In this document: in pieces, positions 57,679 to 64,000 of the stretch
Layout: each line of letters opens with the position of its first letter
How positions within the stretch are numbered: position 1 is the stretch's first letter
Source of the DNA: GCA-003244245 sp963822695
GTDB lineage: Bacteria > Actinomycetota > Actinomycetes > Mycobacteriales > Pseudonocardiaceae
DNA: 64,000 bases
Direction of reading: 5' to 3'
NCBI GenBank assembly: GCA_963822695.1
Contig: CAWGJH010000016.1
Span: 310,001-374,000 of the forward strand
Position numbers and translations under genes: made by a program
The notes under the pieces: model-generated
Told to the model about the DNA's origin: nothing
Database searches by the model: none
What the model saw: the letters and a program-made list of their open reading frames with translations, nothing else

Positions 57679-57950
57679 CGTGCCCCCACCCCCAGGAGTC
57701 GAGCGTGGCGACGCGCCTCGTCCGCGACCTCATCCAGGGTGTCTGCGACAGCGAGCGCAATCTTGATGTTGGCCGTGTTGCCGGCAACCCCCTGCGCCAC
57801 GTCCCACAGTCGCTGCACGCCGGTTTCGATGGAGCGGACGAGGTAGAGGAGCAGGCTGAGAAGCGCGATCACGACAACTATCACGACCGCCCCGATAGCC
57901 AGCATAACCTGCCAGAACGTGATCTCCTCGGTCGCGAGAGCTAAGACCAT
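57675..57950 (-). CDS. Small single-pass membrane protein, family B, minus cluster gene 2
   Basis: 91 residues, ribosome site GGGAGG. Begins LATEEITFWQVMLAIGAVVI; the string EEITFW before the membrane helix recurs in the plus-cluster protein at 61671 (APEEITFWWVAIAMGVGVLI). Tail: VRSIETGVQRLWDVAQGVAG, then NTANIKIALAVADTLDEVAD, ending HARLLGVGAR. The gene-1/gene-2 spacing (2 bp) equals that of the plus-cluster pair. Confidence 0.75.
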   Translation of the reverse strand: MVLALATEEITFWQVMLAIGAVVIVVVIALLSLLLYLVRSIETGVQRLWDVAQGVAGNTANIKIALAVADTLDEVADEARRHARLLGVGAR

Positions 57951-57952
57951 CG

Positions 57953-58216
57953 TTATCCTCCCAATGCTTCTCGAGCGGCCCGAGCGCCCCGGAGGATGCT
58001 CTGGAGCGTGTCGTTCGTGCGGCGCAGTTCCCCGAGCGGCTGCGTGGTCGACCGTGTCGCCTCGAGTTCATGAACCGCTGCGCGTGCCCGTGCGTTGATC
58101 CGGGATGCAAGCACCAGGAGCACGCTTACAATGACCACCACGACCACCACGACCACCAACCCGATGATCAGGCCCGCCCACCAGCCACCGAGGTGGGGTC
58201 CCCCCAACTCATTCAA
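57953..58216 (-). CDS. Small single-pass membrane protein, family A, minus cluster gene 1
   Basis: First gene of the minus cluster. TTG at 58216 is chosen because GGAGGTAAC lies right before it (58217-58226). A 27-residue-long hydrophobic run (WWAGLIIGLVVVVVVVVIVS) is followed by ASRINARARAAVHELEATRS, TTQPLGELRRTNDTLQSILR and GARAAREALGG. The plus-cluster partner at 61384 matches in order: LFGWYLGFAIAVVVIAVVVA, NTLPLADLRQTIDHAEVILG, ending RARLGG. Confidence 0.75.
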   Translation of the reverse strand: MNELGGPHLGGWWAGLIIGLVVVVVVVVIVSVLLVLASRINARARAAVHELEATRSTTQPLGELRRTNDTLQSILRGARAAREALGG

Positions 58217-58439
58217 TGTTACCTCCAATCCTGCAAGGAATGTTCTGGTACTAGATCAGGCTCGGAACACGGCTGTTTCACTATTGGGTTCGTAACCAGC
58301 TTGCCTGGGCCGGTGATGCCGACAATACCGAGAGTTTACACTCGATCATGAGCTGAGGGAAGTGGCAGTATGGGAAGTGCTGCACCGCGCGGCGTCCGGA
58401 GTCTCAGACATCCGGAAGTGTTGCGGTGACTGTTGAAGG

Positions 58440-58750
58440 TTGATCATGGTGTGGTGATGGGACCGGCGATGTGAGGGGTGGGTGTTGAGGTAGTCGGTGA
58501 GCAGGGTGAGTGCTCGGGTGATTTTTGGGAGTGGTGGGTCGGTCGAGGCGCAAGGTGATATTGTGGGTGTAGGTGATGGTGCCGCTTAGTTGTAGCAGGT
58601 TGCGGGGGGTGGACCGGTATTCGTTAAGGTCTTGTAGGTAGGCGTTGAGTTGGTGGGCGAGCCAGTGTTCGGCGGTGGCGGCGAGCAGGCGTAGCACCAT
58701 GTGCAGGGCGGACCGTACCCGATCTTGTAGACACCAGGTCGTAGGCTGTC
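58440..58750 (-). pseudogene. Transposase C-terminal remnant
   Basis: Reads LHMVLRLLAATAEHWLAHQL, NAYLQDLNEYRSTPRNLLQL, GTITYTHNITLRLDRPTTPK, the usual end of a large actinobacterial transposase family (AEHWLA..LN.YL, GTITY.P..I.V.LDRP). The N-terminal and catalytic parts are missing, and no inverted ends were found. Shows past transposition inside the island. Confidence 0.6.
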
Positions 58751-59080
58751 GTTGATTGTCAGCGGAGGGGATCGCGTGGCGACACGCCGACGCTTCACGA
58801 CCGTCCAGGGGCTCGCTGTCGTGCGGATATAGCGACGACTGGCACCTGGGTAATGCGGTCGTACCGGGGTGAACTGAGACGGACGAAAACAAGAGTGGTC
58901 CAGCGCTCTAGAGCGACGATACCTCTTCCATGCATGTTTTTGAACTCGACGATCCTCGACCACGGCGGCGAGCTTCACGTCGGCGACCACCTTGGCCCCC
59001 ACCATCGGATCAACAACTGAACAGCGTCATGGGGTGCGCTACACATTAGGTGTGGTGCGCTCTCTCAGGGTTCACAGAAC
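58751..59080. other. Intergenic, no gene recognised
   Basis: Between the transposase remnant and the STAND-TPR remnant. No frame has convincing composition. Confidence 0.35.
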
Positions 59081-59640
59081 CGCGTTGAGGTTATTGGCCG
59101 CTTTTAGTGTGCGGGGGTGGTTGTCGCCGAACACGCGCCGCGCTCGTGCGAGGGTGTCGTCGCAGAGCTGGCGGGCGTGGCTGTAGGGGCCAACATCGAC
59201 GAGAATGCCGACGTGGGTGTAAGCGCTCTGCAAGGTGTGCTGGTCGTCTGGTCCGAGCTGTTCGCGCCACTGCCGGTGGAGGTGCCCGGCGAGGCGCCGG
59301 GCCGAGCGGACATCACTGCGGCTGTGCAGATGCCAGGCGGCGTGGCAGACCAGCTCCCGTTAGGTCGAGTGAGCCGGTGCGGTTGCAGCTACGGTCAACG
59401 CGGGCCAGACCCGTAGCTGTCGACCCGCCCGAGGCTGCAGTGGGTCGCGACCGGACTGGTCACGGCGGCGGCTAGCATTTCCGGTTCCGGCGGCCAGCTG
59501 GAGTCGATCGCGGTGACGGGGCGGGTAAGTACGTCACTGGGGATCGATTCCGGGGCGAGGAATGCGCCGATGCGCACGAGGGCGAGCGCGGCCGGCGTCC
59601 AACGCATCACCCCACGACCCCATCCGCGGCGCCCAAGCAT
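59081..59640 (-). pseudogene. STAND-TPR protein remnant
   Basis: The minus strand reads LALVRIGAFLAPESIPSDVL (like LLTLAAHLAPDPIPLTLF in the intact STAND protein at 1860). After a break comes ELVCHAAWHLHSRSDVRSAR, LGPDDQHTLQSAYTHVGILV and ARRVFGDNHPRTLKAANNLN, a degenerate TPR pair ending at 59081. The NB-ARC domain is gone. A second, dead copy of the same protein architecture. Confidence 0.6.
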
Positions 59641-59945
59641 TCACCGATCTCACCGCACCAATCGTCACTGACACCGGCGCCCGCATCCCCGGGCTGCGCT
59701 TCGGTGACGCCCGCGTCCACGCCCTCCTGCAGGCTTTGCTCATCCACTGGCTGCTACCCTACGGGTTCACCAACCGTGAGTTGCGCACCCACATCGCGCC
59801 CCTCCTCGGCACCACCCCCGAGAACATCACAGCCGGGAAAATGACCTACGACCTGCGCACAAGGAGGGCTTCTCACGCAGTCCACGGTGAACGACTGCAC
59901 AGCTCCCGGGCCACCCACGCCCGGCCTAAGCCACTGGCGCAGGTC
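59641..59945 (+). pseudogene. Fragment of a conserved actinobacterial protein of unknown function
   Basis: The frame reads GLRFGDARVHALLQALLIHW, LLPYGFTNRELRTHIAPLLG, NITAGKMTYDLRTRR. Similar strings (GFTN..LR..VA.LLG...Y..G.MTYDLRRLR) occur at the C-terminus of a widespread hypothetical family in mobile-element-rich actinomycete regions. It then turns unnatural. No start. Truncated on both sides. Confidence 0.4.
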
Positions 59946-59969
59946 ACAGCAGCCCCAGCTGACCGTTAT

Positions 59970-60400
59970 TGATCGTTCACTCGCTCGCCGCTGATCAGAT
60001 ACCAGATCCTCCTGTCGTCCTCCGGGGTGCCGGGCCAGCAGCTCGGTCCAGCGTGGCCCCTCCTGCCACATCCGGGCCGGGTGCTTATGTGCGAGGCCAC
60101 CGAAGCAGAGCAACTCTCCACCGCAGGGCTGCCAGCCGTGGCGACCGGCCAACCCGGGCATCAGCACCGCCGCACGGGGTTCCGCTGTTAAGGAACTCTT
60201 TCGGTGATAGATCCGCATATGCGGACATAGAACGCTTGACTAACCGCTTCTGCTGCTATCACTATAAGTCCAGAATGTCACCGTCGCCGGAAGGTGGCTG
60301 CAGATGCGGTTCGGCACGCGAGCCCTGCCCTGGTCGGCCTGCGCGCAACTCTGGTCGGTTGGCCACTACAACCCCCCCTCACGTCAGCCCGGCCGGTGTC
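59970..60400. other. Intergenic, no gene recognised
   Basis: Spacer between island debris and the plus membrane-protein cluster. Includes an AT-richer patch near 60190-60280. No family resemblance found in either strand. Confidence 0.35.
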
Positions 60401-60643
60401 GTGGTGATCGACGGCCGGGTGGCCCCCCGGGTCGCACTGACCGTGGCCCAGATTGGGCCTGGCGTCGTGCGCGTCAACGAAACCGGTCCACGAGTGGTAG
60501 GTGCACTGCCGATGTCTGACGTGGATGAGACGGTGTGCGGGGGCGTCTCCGGGCAGGTGTTCGGCTTCATCGGCGGCGCTTGCGCCGAACCGGTGATTGT
60601 TCGCGAGCGCGGCACATCCTCGCTAAGGGTGAACGATTCGTGA
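60401..60643 (+). CDS. Doubtful ORF upstream of the plus membrane-protein cluster
   Basis: GTG 60401 opens about 80 residues (VVIDGRVAPRVALTVAQIGP, then CGGVSGQVFGFIGGACAEPV) that end 18 bp before the first membrane-protein gene. Composition is acceptable, but there is no homology or good ribosome site. Could be a leader gene of the cluster or chance. Confidence 0.22.
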   Translation: MVIDGRVAPRVALTVAQIGPGVVRVNETGPRVVGALPMSDVDETVCGGVSGQVFGFIGGACAEPVIVRERGTSSLRVNDS

Positions 60644-60661
60644 GGGAGAGAGAGGCCAGAT

Positions 60662-60928
60662 ATGATCTTGTGGTGGATTGGTGACCTTATTCTGCTCTTC
60701 GTGGTGTTGCCCATCGTGGTAGTGTTGATGAAACGCATCGTCACGCCAGTGGATCGAATCCGGGCGACGGTGGATGACATTCTGCACAACGGCGTCATCC
60801 TGACTGGGAAACTTGACAATGTGCCGGCGCTATTGGCTGTGACAGACAGCGCGGTCAAGGAGATATCTATCGGCGCGACCCGCTACGTGAAACGCGTTGG
60901 TCATCTGCTGGGCGCACTAGGCGTCTAG
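60662..60928 (+). CDS. Small single-pass membrane protein, family D, plus cluster gene 1
   Basis: 88 residues behind GAGGGAGAGAGAGG. Starts MILWWIGDLILLFVVLPIVV, then MKRIVTPVDRIRATVDDILH, NGVILTGKLDNVPALLAVTD and the tail IGATRYVKRVGHLLGALGV. Full-length paralogue of the minus-cluster gene at 57112. Orientation probably N-out or N-in single pass with a ~60-residue helical tail; partners may be the other cluster proteins. Confidence 0.75.
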   Translation: MILWWIGDLILLFVVLPIVVVLMKRIVTPVDRIRATVDDILHNGVILTGKLDNVPALLAVTDSAVKEISIGATRYVKRVGHLLGALGV

Positions 60929-60973
60929 TGGGCTAATGACTTGATGAACACGATCCAAGAATAGGAGGAAGTC

Positions 60974-61201
60974 ATGCCCTTGGTCGCGTGGGTTATGTTG
61001 CTCGCCGTCGCGTTGATCGTGGCCGTTGTCGGTATCTCACTGTTGAAGGTGATTTATCAGTTGAAGCACGTCGCTTGGACGCTTGGTGCGGTCATCGTGG
61101 GTGTCAACGCGATCGCCTATCAGACGAGGACGGTTCCCGAGGTCTTGCCCTCGGTCAATGCTAATCTCGCACCGGTACGATCTATGGCAGAACAGGTTTA
61201 A
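60974..61201 (+). CDS. Small single-pass membrane protein, family C, plus cluster gene 2
   Basis: 75 residues behind AGGAGGAAG. Helix VAWVMLLAVALIVAVVGISL, then LKHVAWTLGAVIVGVNAIAY and QTRTVPEVLPSVNANLAPVR. Matches the minus-cluster protein at 57376 (LRSVANTLGQVSGGVIRAI) but is shorter at the C-terminus. It also shares the second half with minus gene 5, hinting that genes 3 and 5 there are duplicates. Confidence 0.72.
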   Translation: MPLVAWVMLLAVALIVAVVGISLLKVIYQLKHVAWTLGAVIVGVNAIAYQTRTVPEVLPSVNANLAPVRSMAEQV

Positions 61202-61256
61202 GGACCCAATGTCGTCCAGTCGCCGGTTGTGTGGAATCGAATCGAAGGAGTAAGGG

Positions 61257-61380
61257 ATGCACGATTTCACGTGCGGTCATCAGGAATGCGGCTCGCAGTT
61301 GATCTCGCCCGACAAGGACGTTCTGATGCGTTAGGGGTTGCGGATCATCTCCTTACAACCGCTAACGAAGGGAGGTCTAC
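61257..61380 (+). pseudogene. DUF1059-like small protein, frameshifted, inside the plus cluster
   Basis: ATG 61257 has a perfect GAAGGAG ribosome site and reads MHDFTCGHQECGSQLISPDK, then DVLMR and a stop at 61332. A neighbouring frame continues VADHLLTTANEG, which completes the DUF1059 pattern (FxC....C...I.SPDEDELM..VA.HL...H). An indel near the TAG splits it. It lies between plus genes 2 and 3; no equivalent is visible in the minus cluster. Confidence 0.55.
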
Positions 61381-61383
61381 GGG

Positions 61384-61668
61384 ATGGTGTTGCTTGCGGA
61401 ACAGGCGCCCGGGCCCGGTGAAGCACATTTGTTCGGCTGGTACCTGGGTTTCGCGATCGCCGTCGTTGTCATCGCGGTGGTGGTCGCGCTGGTGGCCCCG
61501 ATCCTGGTTCTCGCCGCGCGGATCGCCCGTCAGGCTCCAGAGATCAACCAGGCTCTGCAGCAGTCATATCGGAACACGCTCCCGTTGGCGGATCTACGAC
61601 AGACGATCGACCATGCTGAGGTCATTCTCGGAGGCCTGGAACGCGGACGCGCTAGGCTTGGAGGTTAG
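61384..61668 (+). CDS. Small single-pass membrane protein, family A, plus cluster gene 3
   Basis: 94 residues behind GGGAGGT. Short acidic N-terminus (LAEQAPGPGEAHLFGWYLGF), a long hydrophobic helix, then ARIARQAPEINQALQQSYRN and TLPLADLRQTIDHAEVILGG, ending GRARLGG. Partner of the minus-cluster gene at 57953. Stop and next start are 2 bp apart as in that cluster. Confidence 0.75.
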   Translation: MVLLAEQAPGPGEAHLFGWYLGFAIAVVVIAVVVALVAPILVLAARIARQAPEINQALQQSYRNTLPLADLRQTIDHAEVILGGLERGRARLGG

Positions 61669-61670
61669 CG

Positions 61671-61976
61671 ATGTTATTTATGTTTGGGTACGCCGGTGGA
61701 CCGGACGGCTATGCGCCTGAAGAGATCACCTTTTGGTGGGTCGCGATAGCCATGGGCGTCGGCGTCTTGATCGTAGTGATCCTACTGTTGGGTTCCCTTG
61801 TGGCGATGGTGAAATCCATCGAGCGAAGCGTGGCGGGAGTGCGGGACACCCTGCGGGCTATCCCGAAGAATACCGCGAATGCCGCGCTTATTCCTATCAC
61901 GGCTGACAGGGTCAACTCGGTACTGGCAGAGGGTCTGGAGCATCATGCGTTCCTAACCAGGGTTCTGGCTGGTTGA
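61671..61976 (+). CDS. Small single-pass membrane protein, family B, plus cluster gene 4
   Basis: 101 residues, ribosome site TTGGAGG. N-terminus MFGYAGGPDGYAPEEITFWW, membrane helix IAMGVGVLIVVILLLGSLVA, then VKSIERSVAGVRDTLRAIPK, NTANAALIPITADRVNSVLA and a tail EHHAFLTRVLAG. Full-length paralogue of the minus-cluster gene at 57675. The EEITFW cap, NTAN and the His-rich LL tail are conserved. Confidence 0.75.
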   Translation: MLFMFGYAGGPDGYAPEEITFWWVAIAMGVGVLIVVILLLGSLVAMVKSIERSVAGVRDTLRAIPKNTANAALIPITADRVNSVLAEGLEHHAFLTRVLAG

Positions 61977-61999
61977 GAAAGGCTGGTAGAAAGGGCAAG

Positions 62000-62625
62000 A
62001 GACCACTCTTAATCTTCCTGACAGTAGTCTGTATCGCGTCGCCAATCGCCGTTATTCCTTCGCCAACTCAGCGATCGGGTTGGCCCGCTCACGGGCCAAC
62101 CCACCAGCACGACGACGGAACTCCGCAGGGCGAGTAGGCGGTACAGCGGCATCCTTTCTGGTGGCCGAGGCCATCTCAAGTGGGGTGTCAGTGCTACAGA
62201 GGGAAGCTCATGCCCTGCGCGGAATCGTCCCGTGCACAGCTCGCGGCAGCGGTGCAGTCGCGCGTAGAAACTTTCCAGCAGCTCGGCGTCGAGCTTGCTC
62301 GCCAGCATGTCGCCTAGGATCGGCAGGATGTAGAGGCGGAGCGATCGTCGTACCGTTCGCGGGTGGTGACTTCCAGTTCGGCGACCTCAAGCCGCTGCGT
62401 GGTGGCCTGCCGAACGGCGATGGTGGTCTTCGGGTGCCAGTCTTCGTCAACCTGGCGCTGAAGCTTTGCGAGCGTGATTTTGGCTGCACCCCGCTTGCGG
62501 CGGTCTCAACTAGCTAGGTACCGCCGCTTGCCAGTCAGGGGATCGATCCGGGCGCATACCTTGGCCCGGAAGCTCTCGGCGGGAGCGTCTCGATGTGGTC
62601 GCGAGCGCGGCTTCGGCGACCAGCT
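62000..62625 (-). pseudogene. Tyrosine site-specific integrase, N-terminal part, multiply frameshifted
   Basis: Read from the right: SFRAKVCARIDPLTGKRRYL (N-terminal AP2-like arm), then ITLAKLQRQVDEDWHPKTTI and RLEVAELEVTTRERYDD (SAM-like core-binding domain), then MLASKLDAELLESFYARLHR and CRELCTGRFRAGHE. These are consecutive parts of phage/ICE-type integrases, spread over several frames. The catalytic R-H-R-Y domain is missing. Lies 97 bp inside the right att repeat, where an island integrase is expected. Confidence 0.7.
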
Positions 62626-62721
62626 ATGAACAGAGAGTAGCGCGACTGAATCCACGAATGATTCCATGAACTACCCAGCGTCAAGCCGGTCTGACCATCC
62701 TGGCTGGTCAGAAGTGCTGCT

Positions 62722-62758
62722 CCCGGCAGGATTCGAACCTGCGCTCCCGCCTCCGGAG
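62722..62758 (-). repeat. 3' half of tRNA-Arg(CCG), right att-like repeat
   Basis: 37-bp exact copy of 52707-52743, same orientation. Outside the core the acceptor end differs (CCGGGAGCA instead of CCGGGGGCA), and no 5' half follows. The integrase remnant lies to its left. Confidence 0.75.
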
Positions 62759-62786
62759 AGTGGTAATCGGTCGAACACGGGCCCTG

Positions 62787-62862
62787 CGCTGACTAGAGTA
62801 AATGGGACCTGTCGGAACGCCCGGGCGGAGGACTTGGGCGAGTCTGGGCATGGTCAACGGCT
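62787..62862 (+). repeat. Right copy of the ~80-bp island-flank repeat
   Basis: GCGCTGACTAGAGTAAATGG onward, with TCGGAACGC and GACTTGGGCG, similar to 53787-53870. Begins 28 bp after the att core. Confidence 0.55.
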
Positions 62863-63488
62863 CAACGCTTAAGCCGTCCCCGGGGCTCTCAGTGCCCCCT
62901 GTGCCCGCCACTGCCAACCCCGGCAGCTACGCCACCGCCGCGCTGGGGGTGAAGTATCCGGCGTTACGAAGCGTTGCAGTCTTCACACTGCCTGTCGCGA
63001 CCACTCTGCTACCCATCGTTATAGTACAGCGGTGTAATTCACTCATATAGGTGGTACGCCACCGTGTCTATAATTACGAGGAGTATAGTGAAGCTGGCAG
63101 CCTATTTTGAAGACATCCCCCGAATAGCAGGTGTGCCATCGACAGCGCTAATACTCGCTAGTACTACAGTTACACTGCCACGCTGAGTAACCAGCGCGGG
63201 ATTGTCGAGTGCCGGCAGCGACATAGTCGAGGGGCGATATAACCGATTTTTCGCGGGTTCCAACTGCTCTAACAATGATCGTTTAGTAAGTTACACCCGA
63301 GAGGTAATGGTACGCCGACAGAAGAGGATGTCTCGCGACTAACAGTTTCGATAATAAGCATTCACAGCTTACCTTCGCTGTCGTGTTGAGGTTTCTTGTC
63401 TTGGACCATCTTGTCACAGTAGTCAAGAAACTCGTCAGTGAGATGAGCATCTCCGTGGTGCTGCGCTAAAGGACAGAGAGGAACACGC
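62863..63488. other. AT-richer intergenic region, no gene recognised
   Basis: About 620 bp with lower GC than average, especially 63040-63360. No frame of natural composition. It carries the promoter of the small gene at 63489. May be a foreign insert or a long regulatory gap. Confidence 0.35.
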
Positions 63489-63731
63489 ATGGGATGGTTC
63501 GAGTGCTTGTCCGGCAGCGACAAGCAGGAAGGCGCGCGACATGCATCCGTGGTCGAGGAGGTCGAGATTAAACGCTATAGGGCGCACCATCCGCCACTGA
63601 AATCTGATGAATCACTTGGGTGGGACGGTCACCTCTTCGCCGGTTACCACCTTCACAGAGTGAAGAAGGACGCGTCCACGGAATACCTCAAGACGCACTT
63701 ACCCGGCTACTGGGCGAAGATCAACGACTAG
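63489..63731 (+). CDS. Small hypothetical protein (80 aa)
   Basis: ATG 63489 preceded by GAGAGGAACACGC. Soluble, charged protein (SVVEEVEIKRYRAHHPPLKS, then DGHLFAGYHLHRVKKDASTE) with many histidines. No membrane segment or family recognised. Composition and ribosome site argue that it is real. Confidence 0.5.
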   Translation: MGWFECLSGSDKQEGARHASVVEEVEIKRYRAHHPPLKSDESLGWDGHLFAGYHLHRVKKDASTEYLKTHLPGYWAKIND

Positions 63732-63907
63732 TGGGTGAACCCGCGGCACGTCTCTCCATAGAGGGCAGCGCTCGTTGAGAAACCGATCAAGCACTTCGAC
63801 ACGGGTTCAGCGAGCGGCCTCTGTGGCATAGAACCACGGTACACAACGTGAAACGCCGCCACCGTTGCGGCTGCGTGACATGCCTCACGAAGCGGTATAG
63901 CTCCGGC

Positions 63908-64000
63908 ATGGCAGACCAATTAAGGGCCTGTCTGGAGCACCTGATCCACGCCGCGCTCCTCGCGGAGGAACGGGCGGACTTCGACCAGGCGCACCGGCGG
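63908..64000 (+). CDS. Start of a gene cut by the window end
   Basis: ATG 63908 opens MADQLRACLEHLIHAALLAE, a helical, GC3-rich frame running off the window. Natural actinobacterial codon use. Nothing more can be said from 31 codons. Confidence 0.4.
   Translation, partial: MADQLRACLEHLIHAALLAEERADFDQAHRR

Noticed and set aside
59754..60218. Minus-strand 154-codon frame
   Set aside because: Some natural-looking stretches but no family, no good start, and it overlaps the better-supported plus-strand fragment at 59641-59945.
62802..63050. 82-codon plus-strand frame right of the att repeat
   Set aside because: Overlaps the island-flank repeat, has unnatural composition in its first half and no ribosome site.

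Overview
The window is high-GC actinobacterial DNA, most like a filamentous actinomycete of the Pseudonocardiaceae or a related group. The evidence is the GC-rich third codon positions, GTG/TTG starts, ATGA/GTGA gene overlaps, a SAV2177/DUF574-type methyltransferase, a GuaB1-type IMP dehydrogenase paralogue, a fused STAS-HATPase regulator and many HTH/TPR regulators. The assignment rests on gene content only. The window mixes intact metabolic operons with heavily eroded accessory DNA.

Region 1 (0-21 kb) is a defence and toxin-antitoxin region. It holds a frameshifted HTH/TPR regulator, a large DUF4062-NB-ARC-TPR STAND ATPase, remnants of a DUF433 antitoxin and an aminoglycoside-phosphotransferase-like gene, a small secreted protein pair, a TPR protein, and a second frameshifted regulator. 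A complete type I restriction-modification locus follows (hsdM-hsdS-hsdR). Its hsdS is split by an ISAzo13-like element with a 6-bp target duplication, hsdM has a frameshift in its last ~35 codons, and HsdR carries a C-terminal AlbA_2-like domain. Then come an intact DUF433/PIN toxin-antitoxin pair, a second pair with a truncated toxin, scraps of a peptide ABC transporter and a lanthipeptide-type dehydratase, and an XRE regulator.

Region 2 (22-33.6 kb) is metabolism and efflux. fdhD diverges from a formate dehydrogenase operon: a selenocysteine catalytic subunit read through an in-frame TGA with a visible bacterial SECIS hairpin, an FeS subunit and an NrfD-like membrane subunit. A SAM methyltransferase and two tandem DHA2-type MFS exporters follow; the first exporter has a dyad overlapping its start codon.

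Region 3 (33.8-52.7 kb) starts with a visibly lower-GC cell-envelope patch (truncated LD-carboxypeptidase, SH3-like protein, SIMPL protein). It continues with dienelactone hydrolase, a SpoIIAA-like gene with a frameshift, guaB1, a PfkB kinase, an APH-family kinase, a broken PCMT-like methyltransferase, a beta-phosphoglucomutase/GH65 phosphorylase operon, the STAS-HATPase regulator, a PadR/carboxylesterase/membrane-protein operon, and a DNA alkylation repair pair (Ada-AlkA type glycosylase and Ogt).

Region 4 (52.7-62.8 kb) looks like a decayed integrative island. It is bounded by two identical 37-bp tRNA-Arg(CCG) 3'-half repeats, with a broken tyrosine integrase just inside the right one. It holds a graveyard of restriction genes (hsdS tail, Mrr N-terminus, hsdR N-terminus), a MntA/HepT pair with a frameshifted HepT, an FAD oxidoreductase, transposase and STAND-TPR remnants. 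Its most distinctive content is two divergently oriented clusters of very small single-pass membrane proteins (five on the minus strand, four plus a broken DUF1059 gene on the plus strand) that are paralogous family by family. This paired small-membrane-protein system is the best candidate here for undescribed biology. No CRISPR array, complete tRNA or rRNA gene was seen.
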